Shown: in pieces, positions 49,325-61,170 of the stretch | Numbering within the stretch: position 1 is the first letter of the stretch | Layout of the letters: each line of letters opens with the position of its first letter | DNA from: Stomorhina lunata | Taxonomy: Eukaryota; Arthropoda; Insecta; Diptera; Rhiniidae | Reading direction: 5' to 3' | Assembly: GCA_933228675.1 (NCBI GenBank) | Contig: OW121743.1 | Span: forward strand, 14,453,224 to 14,517,223 | Length of the DNA stretch: 64,000 bases | Notes under the pieces: generated by a model | The model's database searches: none | Told to the model about the DNA's origin: nothing | What the model saw: only the letters and a program-made list of their open reading frames with translations | Translations under genes and position numbers: made by a program

Positions 49325-51880
49325 AAATTAAGAAGTTTTCTATCGAAAATTTTTCCTATCGAAAATTTTTCTTTAAAAAAATTTCGAAAATTTTTGTATA
49401 GAAAATTTTTTTTCTATCGAAAATTTTTCTACAGAAAATTTTTTTTCTACCGAAAATTTTTCTATAGAAAAATTTTTTTCTATCGAAAATTTTTTTCTAT
49501 CGAAAATTTTTCTATAGAAAAATTTTTTTCTATCGAAAATTTTTCTATAGAAAAATTTTTTTCTATCGAAAATTTTTCTATAGAAAAATTTTTGCTATCG
49601 AAAATTTTTCTCTAGAAAAATTTTTGCTATCGAAAATTTTTCTCTAGAAAAATTTTTGCTATCGAAAATTTTTCTCTAGAAAAATTTTTGCTATCGAAAA
49701 TTTTTCTATAGAAAAATTTTTGCTATCGAAAATTTTTCTAAAAAATAATTTTTTTCTATCGAAAATTTTTCTATAGAAAAATTTTTTTCTATCGAAAATT
49801 TTTCTAGAGAAAAATTTTTTTCTATCGAAAATTTTTCTCTAGAAAAATTTTTCTCTATCGAAAATTTTTCTCGAGAATGATTTTTCCTATCGAAAATTTA
49901 TCTGTAGAAAAATTTTTCCTATCGACAATTTTTCTATAGAAAAATTTCTGCCATCGAAAATTTTTCTATAGAAAAATTTCTGGTATCGAAAATTTTTGCT
50001 ATAGAAAAATTTCTGCTACCTTAAATTTTTCTATAGAAAAATTTCTGCTATCGAATATTTTTGCTATAGAAAAATTTCTGCTATCGAAAATTTTTCTGTA
50101 GAAAAATTTCTGCTTTCGAAAATTTTTCTATAGAAAAATTTCTGCTATCGAAAATTTTTCTATAGAAAAATTTCTGCTATCGAAAATTTTTCTATAGAAA
50201 AATTTCTGATATCGAAAATTTTTCTATGGAAAAATTTCCGCTATCGAAAATTTTTCTCTAGAATAATTTTTGCTATCGAAAATTTTTCTCTAGAAAAATT
50301 TTTGCTATCTAAAATTTTTCTCTAGTAAATTTTTTGCTATCGAAAATTTTTCTCTAGAAAAAAGTTTTCAAAAATTTTTCTATAGAAAAATTTATTTTTA
50401 TAGAAAATTTTTCTAAAGAAAAATATTTCTATCGAAAAATATTTCTATCGAAAATTTGTCTATAGTAAAATTTTTTTCCGATCGAAACTTTTTCGATCGA
50501 AAATTTTTCTATAGAAAAATTTTTTTTAGATCAAAAATTTTTCTATAGAAAAATTTTTTTCTATCGAAAATTTTTCTATAGAAAAATTTTTTTCTATCGA
50601 AAATTTTTCTATAGAAAAATTTTTTTCTATCGAAAATTTTTCTATAGAAAAATTTCTGCTATCAAATATTTTTCTATGGAAAAATTTTTTTCTATCGAAA
50701 ATTTTTCTATAGAAAAATTTTTCTTTATCGAAAATTTTTCTCTAGAAAAATTTTTTTCTGTCAAAAATTTTTTTTCGATTGAAAATTTTTCTATAGAAAA
50801 TTTTTTTTTTCGATTTTTCTCTATCGAAAATTTTTCTTTTTTTTTTGGGATTCTTAGTGCAATACACTACAGTAAAACTTTTTAATTAAAAAATTTGTTT
50901 CTATCGAAAATTTTTCTATAGAAAAATTTTTTTCTATAGAAAAATTTTTTTCTATCGAAAATTTTTCTATAGAAATTTTTTTTTCTATCGAAAATTTTTC
51001 CATAGAAAAATTTTTCTCTATCGAAAATTTTTCTCTAGAAAAATTTTTTTTATCGAAAATTTTTGTATAGAAAAATTTTTTTCTATAGAAAAATTTTTTT
51101 CTATCGAAAATTTTTCTATAGAAAAATTTTTTTCTATCGAAAATTTTTCTATAGAAAAATTTTTTTCTATCGAAAATTTTTCTATAGAAAAATTTTTTTC
51201 TATCGAAAATTTTTCTATAGAAAAATTTTTTTCTATCGAAAATTTTTCTATAGAAAAATTTTTTTCTATCGAAAATTTTTCTATAGAAAAATTTTTTTCT
51301 ATCGAAAATTTTTCTATAGAAAAATTTTTTTCTATCGAAAATTTTTCTATAGAAAAATTTTTTTCTATCGAAAATTTTTTTATGGAAAACTTTCTGCTAT
51401 CAAAAATTTTTCTATAGAAAAATTTTTTTCTATCGAAAATTTTTCTATAGAAAAATTTTTCTTTATCGAAAATTTTTCTCTAGAAAAATTTTTTTCTATC
51501 GAAAATTTTTCTATAGAAAAATTTCTTTCTATCGAAAATTTTTCTATAGAAAAATTTTTTTCTATCGAAAATTTTTCTATAGAAAAATTTTTTTCTATCG
51601 AAAATTTTTCTATAAAAAATTTCTGCTATCAAAAATTTTTCTATAGAAAAATTTCTACTATCGAAAATTTTTGCTATCGAAAATTTTTCTCTAGAAAAAT
51701 TTTCCTATCGAAAATTTTTCTCTAGAAAAATTTTTCCAATCGAAAATTTTTCTCTAGAAACATTTTTCCTATCGAAAATTTTTCTCTAGAAAAATTTTTC
51801 CTATCGAAAATTTTTCCTATCGAAAATTTTTCTCTAGAAAAATTTTTCCTATCGAAAATTTTTCTCTAGAAAAATTTTTC
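49325..51880. repeat. 33-bp satellite CTATCGAAAATTTTTCTATAG
   Basis: About 77 monomers. Each has 'tctatcgaaaatttttc' then 'tatagaaaaattttttt'; spacing is 33 bp in the homogeneous core 51100-51360. Subtypes have CTCTAG for CTATAG and 'gctatcg' or 'cctatcg' for 'tctatcg'. They are arranged in blocks: 49600-49740, 49960-50240, 50700-51060 and 51660-51880. Open frames of 69-220 codons (FYRKFFYRKIF / FSIENFSIEKF) come from the 33-bp period and are artefacts. Confidence 0.95.
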
Positions 51881-51883
51881 TAT

Positions 51884-51899
51884 GGCAGCACAGGCTGCC
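51884..51899. other. Short hairpin GGCAGC-ACAG-GCTGCC
   Basis: A perfect 6-bp GC-rich stem with a 4-base loop sits at the exact edge where the satellite ends and single-copy DNA begins. Confidence 0.7.
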
Positions 51900-53066
51900 T
51901 TTATTAAAACTAGAGTAGGACAAAGAACTGTGCCTTGTGTTTCCCCTAATTAAATGTATATTTTGTTTGATGACATCCTATGCACAATAATTCTTATAGA
52001 CCTATGGCTAAGGGAGACTTAATTCTATTTGCATATTTTGTTGAATTCATTCTTTTCCTGATCTGCCCCTCCTTTCGTTGGCTCATTAATATTAAATAAA
52101 AATAATTTTTGATTCGTTAGTGACTGGGAAAAACAATGCAATGAAGGTGAATTTTAATCTCGATAATTATTAAAATTTATATAAATATAAATTGCAAAAT
52201 AATTGCTAATAATTTCATAAATGTCGTTGGGGGAAATATATCGGACTTCTGTGATTTCTATGTTAATATTTTAGAACGTAAAGTAATAAAGTATAGATTT
52301 TGAAGTAAATATAATAGGATTTAAGGGATTCAAAATTCTGACATAAGTTAAAATTTTGGATAGGTAAAATCTCGGAAAAATTGTAAGACATTGTTAACAT
52401 TTCTTATTATCAAACTTTCAAAATTTTTTTTCTAAAGTTTTCATCTCATCTTTAAAAATAGCCTTGACAAGGTCTTTTCTCGGTTTTATTAAAGACAACA
52501 AAAAAAAAAAACATAATCCCCAATCAACTGCCGTTCACACAGTAGCAAAAGTCAAAGTGTCGTCGTTGTCTTGTAACAACCTACACACAAGCAGCAAAAA
52601 TGTGTTGCTGACGTTGTTTCGCTTATATATTTATTTATTTGATTTGATTCGACTAACAGGCAGATGCTAACAAATCTTAATTAAATGCATTTATTCCAAC
52701 AACTTGTTGCCTTTGCGTCGCACTGCCCTTTCCCAAGTTATTTGAGTTCGAATGAAACAACATTCTCCCACCCTAAACTGTTAAAATCGAAAAGCTCCAA
52801 GACAAACCAATCGCAGCTAAAGCTGATAGCACCGAGACGACTGCCAACAACTTGTTTAGAAATGTTTAGGTTTTATTAATTTTTATAGCAGCGATTGTTT
52901 TTTATAGCCGCTGCTGTTTTATTGGTACTTGTATTATTTATTGTTTTATTCCCAGTCAAGTGGAAATGAAATTTTTGTTGCAATGAAAAAAAAACCCAAG
53001 AATTCTCAACAACCTTCCTTAAGTAGATGATAGCACTTTGGAAACACTCTTAACATAAACGACATT
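51900..53066. other. Single-copy block with complex, possibly regulatory sequence
   Basis: This is the longest stretch of balanced composition in the window. 52461-53010 is dense in non-repetitive sequence ('gtcaaagtgtcgtcgttgtc', 'ttgcgtcgcactgccctttc', 'gatagcaccgagacgactgc'). It contains a hairpin AGCAGCG...CGCTGCT at 52887-52915 with a 15-base loop, and the octamer-like 'atttgcat' near 52030. Two open frames of 64-68 codons on the plus strand (52464-52670 and 52685-52879) are Ser/Thr/Lys-rich and end without splice signals I trust. A cis-regulatory element is possible; nothing proves it. Confidence 0.3.
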
Positions 53067-53362
53067 CTAAATGTAGAAAGATAGATAAATGCAACAGCCA
53101 GCAAGTGCCAGGCAGTGTTTAGATGTTGCATGCAACACAAGAAAACCCATCATTATATGAAGTAAGGGAAGTCCACACAGTTCAAACACTAAGTCCACAG
53201 ATATCATACAAATCTTATATTTTTGAATAATCACGGAAGCCTCATATCTTCTATTAGGAACACCTTCCCTTTCTTTAATATTTGCTTTCAACTTGAAGGG
53301 AAATATTTTAGCGATCTTGTGTTTTTTTTTTCCTTTCAATTCAAACATTTCTTCTCGTACAT
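53067..53362 (-). CDS. Possible 3' exon of an unrecognised protein
   Basis: On the minus strand an acceptor-like 'tttttaaatgtttttccag' ends at 53363. The frame then stays open for about 98 codons to a TAG near 53067. It begins DVREEMFELKGKKKHKIAKI (basic), continues through a charged middle, and ends in a hydrophobic C-terminal section (GFLVLHATSKHCLALAGCC). I do not recognise a family. The absence of stops over about 295 bp in AT-rich DNA and the acceptor are the only support; a donor or further exons cannot be placed. It may be chance. Confidence 0.2.
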
Positions 53363-53535
53363 CTGGAAAAACATTTAAAAACATGTATCAAGAATTTGTT
53401 AAAGTATTTTTTAAATATATCTAATCTTAGTCGTTGATATAGTCTGTAACATCTAGTAAAGAATTTCTGGCGTTGCTCCTAAACACACGCTCTTCCAAGG
53501 GTTAAGTCAGGGCATCCAAAGGGAGACTCTAAAAA

Positions 53536-56500
53536 ATATTTCTAACAAAAATTTTTCTGTACAAAAATATTTCTAACAAAAATTTTTCTATAGAAAAATA
53601 TTTCTAACGAAAATTTTTCCAAAGAAAAATATTTCTTACAAAAATTTTTCTATAGAAAAATATTTCTAACGAAAATTTTTCCAAAGAAAAATATTTCTAA
53701 CGAAAATGTTTCCAAAGAAAAATATTTCTAACGAAAATTTTTCCAAAGAAAAATATTTCTAACGGAAATTTTTTCAAAGAAAAATATTTCTAACGATAAT
53801 TTTTCCAAAGAAAAATATTTCTAACGAAAATTTTTCCAAAGAAAAATATTTCTAACCAAAATTTTTCCAAAGAAAAATATTTCTAACGAAAATTTTTCCA
53901 AAGAAAAATATTTCTAACGAAAATTTTTCCAAAGAAAAATATTTCTAACGAAAATTTTTCCAAAGAAAAATATTTCTAACGAAAATTTTTCCAAAGAAAA
54001 ATATTTCTAACGAAAATTTTTCCAAAGAAAAATATTTCTAACGAAAATTTTTCCAAAAAAAATAATTCTAACAAAAATTTTTCCCAAGAAAAATATTTCT
54101 AACAAAAATTTTTCCCAAGAAAAATATTTCTAACGAAAATCTTTTCAAAGAAAAATATTTCTAACGAAAATTTTTCCAGAGAAAAATATTTCTAACGAAA
54201 ATTTTTCCAAAGAAAAATATTTCTAACGAAAATTTTTCCAAAGAAAAATATTTCTAACGAAAATTTTTCCAAAGAAAAATATTTCTAACGAAAATTTTTC
54301 CAAAGAAAAATATTTCTAACGAAAATTTTTCCAAAGAAAAATATTTCTAACGAAAATTTTTCCAAGGAAAAATATTTCTAACGAAAATTTTTCCAAAGAA
54401 AAATATTTCTAACGAAAATTTTTCCAAAGAAAAATATTTCTAACGAAAATTTTTCCAAAAAAATATATTTCTAACGAAAATTTTTCCAAAGAAAAATATT
54501 TCTAACGAAAATTTTTCCAAAGAAAAATATTTCTAACGAAAATTTTTCCAAAGAAAAATATTTCTAACGAAAATTTTTCCAAAGAAAAATATTTCTAACG
54601 AAAATTTTTCCAAAGAAAAATATTTCTAACGAAAATCTTTCCAAAGAAAAATATTTCTAACGAAAATTTTTCCAAAGAAAAATATTTCTAACGAAAATTT
54701 TTCCAAAGAAAAATATTTCTAACGAAAATTTTTCCAAAGAAAAATATTTCTAACGAAAATTTTTCCAAAGAAAAATATTTCTAACGAAAATTTTTCCAAA
54801 GAAAAATATTTCTAACGAAAATTTTTCCAAAGAAAAATATTTCTAACGAAAATTTTTCCAAAGAAAAATATTTCTAACGAAAATTTTTCCAAAGAAAAAT
54901 ATTTCTAACGAAAATTTTTCCAAAGAAAAATATTTCTAACGAAAATTTTTCCAAAGAAAAATATTTCTAACGAAAATTTTTCCAAAGAAAAATATTTCTA
55001 ACGAAAATTTTTCCAAAGAAAAATATTTCTAACGAAAATTTTTCCAAAGAGAAATATTTCTAACGAAAATCTTTCCAAAGAAAAATATTTCTAACAAAAA
55101 TTTTTCCAAAGAAAAATATTTCTAACGAAAATTTTTCCAAAGAAAAATATTTCTAACGAAAATTTTTCCAAAGAAAAATATTTCTAACGAAAATTTTTCC
55201 AAAGAAAAATATTTCTAACGAAAATTTTTCCAAAGAAAAATATTTCTAACGAAAATTTTTCCAAAGAAAAATATTTCTAACGAAAACTTTTCCAAAGAAA
55301 AATATTTCTAACGAATATTTTTCCAAAGAAAAATATTTCTAACGAAAATTTTTCCAAAGAAAAATATTTCTAACGAAAATTTTTCCAAAAAAAAAATAAT
55401 TCTAACAAAAATTTTTCCCAAGAAAAATATTTCTAACGAAAATCTTTCCAAAGAAAAATAATTCTAACGAAAATTTTTCCAGAGAAAAATATTTCTAACG
55501 AAAATTTTTCCAAAGAAAAATATTTCTAACGAAAATCTTTCCAAAGAAAAATATTTCTAACAAAAATTTTTCCAAAGAAAAATATTTCTAACGAAAATTT
55601 TTCCAAAGAAAAATATTTCTAACGAAAATTTTTCCAAAGAAAAATATTTCTAACGAAAATTTTTCCAAAGAAAAGTATTTCTAACGAAAATTTTTCCAAA
55701 GAAAAATATTTCTAACGAAAATTTTTCCAAAGAAAAATATTTCTAACGAAAATTTATCCAAAGAAAAATATTTCTAACGAAAATTTTTCCAAAGAAAAAT
55801 ATTTCTAACAAAAATTTATCCAAAGAAAAATATTTTTAACGAAAATTTTTCCAAAGAAAAATATTTCTAACGAAAATTTTTCCAAAGAAAAATATTTCTA
55901 ACGAAAATTTTTCCAAAGAAAAATATTTCTAACGAAAATCTTTCCAAAGAAAAATATTTCTAACGAAAATTTTTCCAAAGAAAAATATTTCTAACGAAAA
56001 TTTTTCCAAAGAAAAATATTTCTAACGAAAATTTTTCCAAAGAAAAATATTTCTAACGAAAATTTTTCCAAAGAAAAATATTTCTAACGAAAATTTTTCC
56101 AAAGAAAAATATTTCTAACGAAAATCTTTCCAAAGAAAAATATTTCTAACGAAAATTTTTCCAAAGAAAAATATTTCTAACGAAAATTTTTCCAAAGAAA
56201 AATATTTCTAACGAAAATTTTTCCAAAGAAAAATATTTCTAACGAAAATTTTTCCAAAGAAAAATATTTCTAACGAAAATTTTTCCAAAGAAAAATATTT
56301 CTAACGAAAATTTTTCCAAAGAAAAATATTTCTAACGAAAATTTTTCCAAAGAAAAATATTTCTAACGAAAATTTTTCCAAAGAAAAATATTTCTAACGA
56401 AAATTTTTCCAAAGAAAAATATTTCTAACGAAAATTTTTCCAAAGAAAAATATTTCTAACGAAAATTTTTCCAAAGAAAAATATTTCTAACGAAAATTTT

Positions 56501-57690
56501 TCCAAAGAAAAATATTTCTAACGAAAATTTTTCCAAAGAAAAATATTTCTAACGAAAATTTTTGCAAAGAAAAATATTTCTAACGAAAATCTTTCCAAAG
56601 AAAAATATTTCTAACAAAAATTTTTCCAAAGAAAAATATTTCTAACGAAAATTTTTCCAAAGAAAAATATTTCTAACGAAAATTTTTCCAAAGAAAAATA
56701 TTTCTAACGAAAATTTTTCCAAAGAAAAATATTTCTAACGAAAATTTTTCCAAAGAAAAATATTTCTAACGAAAATTTTTCCAAAGAAAAATATTTCTAA
56801 CGAAAATTTTTCCAAAGAAAAATATTTCTAACGAAAATTTTTCCAAAGAAAAATATTTCTAACGAAAATTTTTCCAAAGAAAAATATTTCTAACGAAAAT
56901 TTTTCCAAAGAAAAATATTTCTAACGAAAATTTTTCCAAAGAAAAATATTTCTAACGAAAATTTTTCCAAAGAAAAATATTTCTAACGAAAATCTTTCCA
57001 AAGAAAAATATTTCTAACAAAAATTTTTCCAAAGAAAAATATTTCTAACGAAAATTTTTCCAAAGAAAAATATTTCTAACGAAAATTTTTCCAAAGAAAA
57101 ATATTTCTAACGAAAATTTTTCCGAAGAAAAATATTTCCAAAGAAAATTTTTCCAAAAAAAAATATTTCTAACGAAAATTTTTCCAAAGAAAAATATTTC
57201 TAACGAAAATTTTTCCAAATAAAAATATTTCTAACGAAAATTTTTCCAAAGAAAAATATTTCTAACGAAAATTTTTCCAAAGAAAATTTTTCCAAAAAAA
57301 AATATTTCTAACGAAAATTTTTCCAAACAAAAATATTTCTAACGAAAATTTTTCCAAAGAAAAACATTTCTAACGAAAATTTTTCCAAAGAAAAATATTT
57401 CTAACGAAAATTTTTCCAAAGAAAAATATTTCTAACGAAAATTTTTCCAAAGAAAAATATTTCTAACGAAAATTTTTCCAAAGAAAAATATTTCTAACGA
57501 AAATTTTTCCAAAGAAAAATATTTCTAACGAAAATTTTTCCAAAGAAAAATATTTCTAACGAAAATTTTTCCAAAGAAATATATTTCTAGCGAAAATTTT
57601 TCCAAAGAAAAAAATTTCTAACGAAAATTTTTCCAAAGAAAAATATTTCTATCGAAAATTTTCCAAAGAAAAATATTTCTAACGAAAATT
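53536..57690. repeat. 31-bp satellite AACGAAAATTTTTCCAAAG, about 134 copies
   Basis: The monomer reads 'aaaaatatttctaacg' plus 'aaaatttttccaaag' (31 bp). Compared with the next array, CTATCG has become CTAACG and CTATAG has become CCAAAG, removing both dyad centres. The left edge (53541-53660) has hybrid monomers with CTATAG still present. A two-unit marker ('aaaatctttcc' followed by 'ctaacaaaaa') recurs at 55071, 55537, 56591 and 56994, spaced 466, 1054 (34 x 31) and 403 (13 x 31) bp, showing segmental amplification. Confidence 0.97.
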
Positions 57691-59285
57691 TTTCTATAGA
57701 AAAATATTTCTATCGAAAATTTTTCTATAGAAAAATATTTCTATCGAAAATTTTTCTATAGAATAATATTTCTATCGAAAATTTTTCTATAGAAAAATAT
57801 TTCTATCGAAAATTTTTCTATAGAAAAATATTTCTATCGAAAATTTTTCTATAGAAAAATATTTCTATCGAAAATTTTTCTATAGAAAAATATTTCTATC
57901 GAAAATTTTTCTATAGAAAAATATTTCTATCGAAAATTTTTCTATAGAAAAATATTTCTATCGAAAATTTTTCTATAGAAAAATATTTCTATCGAAAATT
58001 TTTCTATAGAAAAATATTTCTATCGAAAATTTTTCTATAGAAAAATATTTCTATCGAAAATTTTTCTATAGAAAAATATTTCTATCGAAAATTTTTCTAT
58101 AGAAAAATATTTCTATCGAAAATTTTTCTATAGAAAAATATTTCTATCGAAAATTTTTCTATAGAAAAATATTTCTATCGAAAATTTTTCTATAGAAAAA
58201 TATTTCTATCGAAAATTTTTCTATAGAAAAATATTTCTATCGAAAATTTTTCTATAGAAAAATATTTCTATCGAAAATTTTTCTATAGAAAAATATTTCT
58301 ATCGAAAATTTTTCTATAGAAAAATATTTCTATTGAAAATTTTTCTATAGAAAAATATTTCTATCGAAAATTTTTCTATAGAAAAATATTTCTATCGAAA
58401 ATTTTTCTATAGAAAAATATTTCTATCGAAAATTTTTCTATAGAAAAATATTTCTATCGAAAATTTTTCTATAGAAAAATATTTCTATTGAAAATTTTTC
58501 TATAGAAAAATATTTCTATCGAAAATTTTTCTATAGAAAAATATTTCTATCGAAAATTTTTCTATAGAAAAATATTTCTATCGAAAATTTTGCTATAGAA
58601 AAATATTTCTATAGAAAAATATTTCTATCGAAAATTTTTCTATAGAAAAATATTTCTATCGAAAATTTTTCTATAGAAAAATATTTCTATCGAAAATTTT
58701 TCTATAGAAAAATATTTCTATCGAAAATTTTTCTATAGAAAAATATTTCTATCGAAAATTTTTCTATAGAAAAATATTTCTATCGAAAAATTTTCTATAG
58801 AAAAATATTTCTATCGAAAATTTTTCTATAGAAAAATATTTCTATCGAAAATTTTTCTATAGAAAAATATTTCTATCGAAAATTTTTCTATAGAAAAATA
58901 TTTCTATCGAAAATTTTTCTATAGAAAAATATTTCTATCGAAAATTTTTCTATAGAAAAATATTTCTATCGAAAATTTTTCTATAGAAAAATATTTCTAT
59001 CGAAAATTTTTCTATAGAAAAATATTTCTATCGAAAATTTTTCTATAGAAAAATATTTCTATCGAAAATTTTTCTATAGAAAAATATTTCTATCGAAAAT
59101 TTTTCTATAGAAAAATATTTCTATCGAAAATTTTTCTATAGAAAAATATTTCTATCGAAAATTTTTCTATAGAAAAATATTTCTATCGAAAATTTTTCTA
59201 TAGAAAAATATTTCTATCGAAAATTTTTCTATAGAAAAATATTTCTATCGAAAATTTTTCTATAGAAAAATTTTCTATAGAAAAA
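57690..59285. repeat. 31-bp satellite TTTCTATCGAAAATTTTTCTATAG, about 51 copies
   Basis: Monomers read 'aaatatttctatcgaaaa' then 'tttttctatagaa'. They are nearly identical throughout, with rare variants such as 'ctattgaaaa' (58331 and 58486). The array joins the preceding one directly through hybrid units at about 57645-57700. Its monomer is the 33-bp unit of 49325-51880 with the long T-run replaced by 'tattt'. Confidence 0.97.
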
Positions 59286-60107
59286 TTTTCTGATTTATCA
59301 TTCGATTCCCTGTCATATTTACTCCTGAAGTTATTGCAAAAAATGCAATATGTCATGTTATTTAAATTCAAGATATTTATATTTTGAAATATAATTTTTA
59401 AGCAAATCACACCAAAAAATTGATGTAATAATTTATAATTCACCTTGAAATTTCCGATTACTCTATTAATCTGTTATTAAGAAAAATTTTAACAAAAATA
59501 TTTTACATTCAAATTTGTTCACTCTTTAAACTTTTTATTCAGTTGCGCTTTAAAAGCAAAGTTTGATATAACGAATTAATATTCAAAACAAGAAATTTCA
59601 CATATTTTCAAAATCATTTGTACTTTTTTTGTTAAGTAAAAAAAAAAACAAAAATTAAATATTTTTATATAATTGTCAGCCGTAAAAATTGAACAACAAG
59701 TGTTTAAAATAAAACGCGTAATAAAGATTTTACATTATAAATCTTAAAGAAATTATTTGTACTTTATATTTCTAAAACGTAAAATATCCAGAGACCGGTT
59801 CAGAATTTTAATTTGAAAAGTCATAAGGATTTTATGAATTTTAACAAAATATTTATTTTGCATTTTTTTGTAAGATTTATTTTATTAAATAATTTTAATT
59901 TCGTTTTTATATTTTCAGCTTAAAAATTTAATGGGTGATCATTAAAACTGGCTTTAAATGGTAAGTCCGAGAGCAACTGGTATTAAAAATTAATACCAGA
60001 ACAATTCGAATAAAAATTATTGAAAAACAAATAACAAAAAAAATAAATTTAAATTTATGAGAAATATTTTAGTAAATTTTGAAAACTATGAAGTAGGTAT
60101 GTCCTAG
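59286..60107. other. Single-copy AT-rich block
   Basis: No repeat or recognised gene. A minus-strand frame at 59443-59198 merely reads from this DNA into the satellite. It contains the possible small exon at 59919-59960. Confidence 0.5.
59919..59960 (+). other. Possible 42-bp exon with good splice sites
   Basis: 'tcgtttttatattttcag' (AG at 59917-59918) is a strong acceptor with a pyrimidine tract. After 42 bp comes 'atg|gtaagtcc', a near-consensus donor at 59961. All three frames contain a stop in the 42 bp (for example ATG GGT GAT CAT TAA), so it would be a noncoding or UTR exon. It lies on the same strand as the possible first exon at 4011-4224. Chance occurrence cannot be excluded. Confidence 0.3.
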
Positions 60108-60190
60108 TTTATGCTAAGACAGTCTTAGTATATGTCTTAGTATATGTCTTAGTCTATGTTTTAGTTTATATATTATTCTATGTCTATGTC
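60108..60190. repeat. Small degenerate outlier of the TTAGTCTATGTC satellite
   Basis: About six 12-bp units ('cttagtatatgtcttagt') lie 1 kb before the main array at 61171, followed by T-rich decay. Confidence 0.85.
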
Positions 60191-61170
60191 TCATTTTTCA
60201 CTTAATCTCGCCAAAAACAATTATTTTCAAGCTTTTTAATTAAAATTCGCTATCATTACTTGATATTTCGTAATCTCGCTATGACAATTTTATGGAAATC
60301 CAAATTTTGACATTTGACCCCGGTAATTAAAGGGTTAATCTAGTCCAATATTAAAAAACCTCTCAGCATAGATTTTCCATAAACTAGGCAATAACACTAA
60401 TTATTTTTTGTTAAAATTTAATACAAGTAAAATTTACCGAGCATCTAATAGAATTTGCCAAAAAAAAATTATTTTCGCGAAATTCTTCAGTTTTAAATGG
60501 CAGGTACAGCGAAACTGGCCAAGATATCGAACTAAATTTTTTTGAGTTTTATTCTCCCATTTATCTGTTTTAACAAACTGATGAGCAATTTCTAAAATTT
60601 TAAGATTTGTTGAACAAAATTTTCGAAAAATTAAAAAATGATTTTTGAAATCGACCTGAGAAAAATGTACCATATTCCAATATCGAAAAAAACTAAATAA
60701 ATTCGATTATAATTAAACAAAACTGAACTATTTAATACAAAAGAGTCATTTAATGATAAATCATGTCTAACTTTGGAATTCCTTTATTTACAACATAAAA
60801 TTTGTATTGCATATCCTTAGGCGCGTTTTCAAAAAACTGAATTTTCAGGGGAAAAATGGAATAACTCCAAAACTACTTCATGGATTTTTGTTTTTGACTT
60901 TTTGAAATAAAGCTGTGTTAGTTTTCTTTAATATGCCATTATTTTTTCTTGTAAAAATTGTTTATTTTTGGTTGAAATTTTGCAGAAATAAAAAAATAAC
61001 CCATTTTTTACCATACAAATGGGCTCTTAAAGTTTGAATCCGATGCGCGCCCATAGAACGTTATCCGATTTGGCTCAAATTTTCAGAACTACACTTTTAG
61101 ACTTATTGTTACAATATTCTGTTGAAAAAGTTATAAAATTCAAACAAAACATTTTCTTTCATACCAAAAA
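60191..61170. other. Single-copy block with probable dispersed-repeat fragment
   Basis: 60840-61110 contains 'ggaataactccaaaactac', 'catacaaatgggctcttaaa' and 'gttatccgatttggctcaaa'. These phrases resemble noncoding dispersed repeats I have seen in insect genomes (from memory, family not named). The minus-strand frame of 79 codons at 60434-60673 has no recognisable domain. Confidence 0.35.

Noticed and set aside
49394..51725. Open frames with FYRKFFYRKIF / FSIENFSIEKF repeats
   Set aside because: Read-through of the 33-bp TATCGAAAA satellite; composition and length follow the repeat, with no independent coding signal.
49325..59285. Inverted pair between the TATCGAAAA arrays at 49325 and 57690
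   Set aside because: Monomer order ('ctatcgaaaatttttctatag') is the same in both, so this pair is direct, unlike the five listed inverted pairs.
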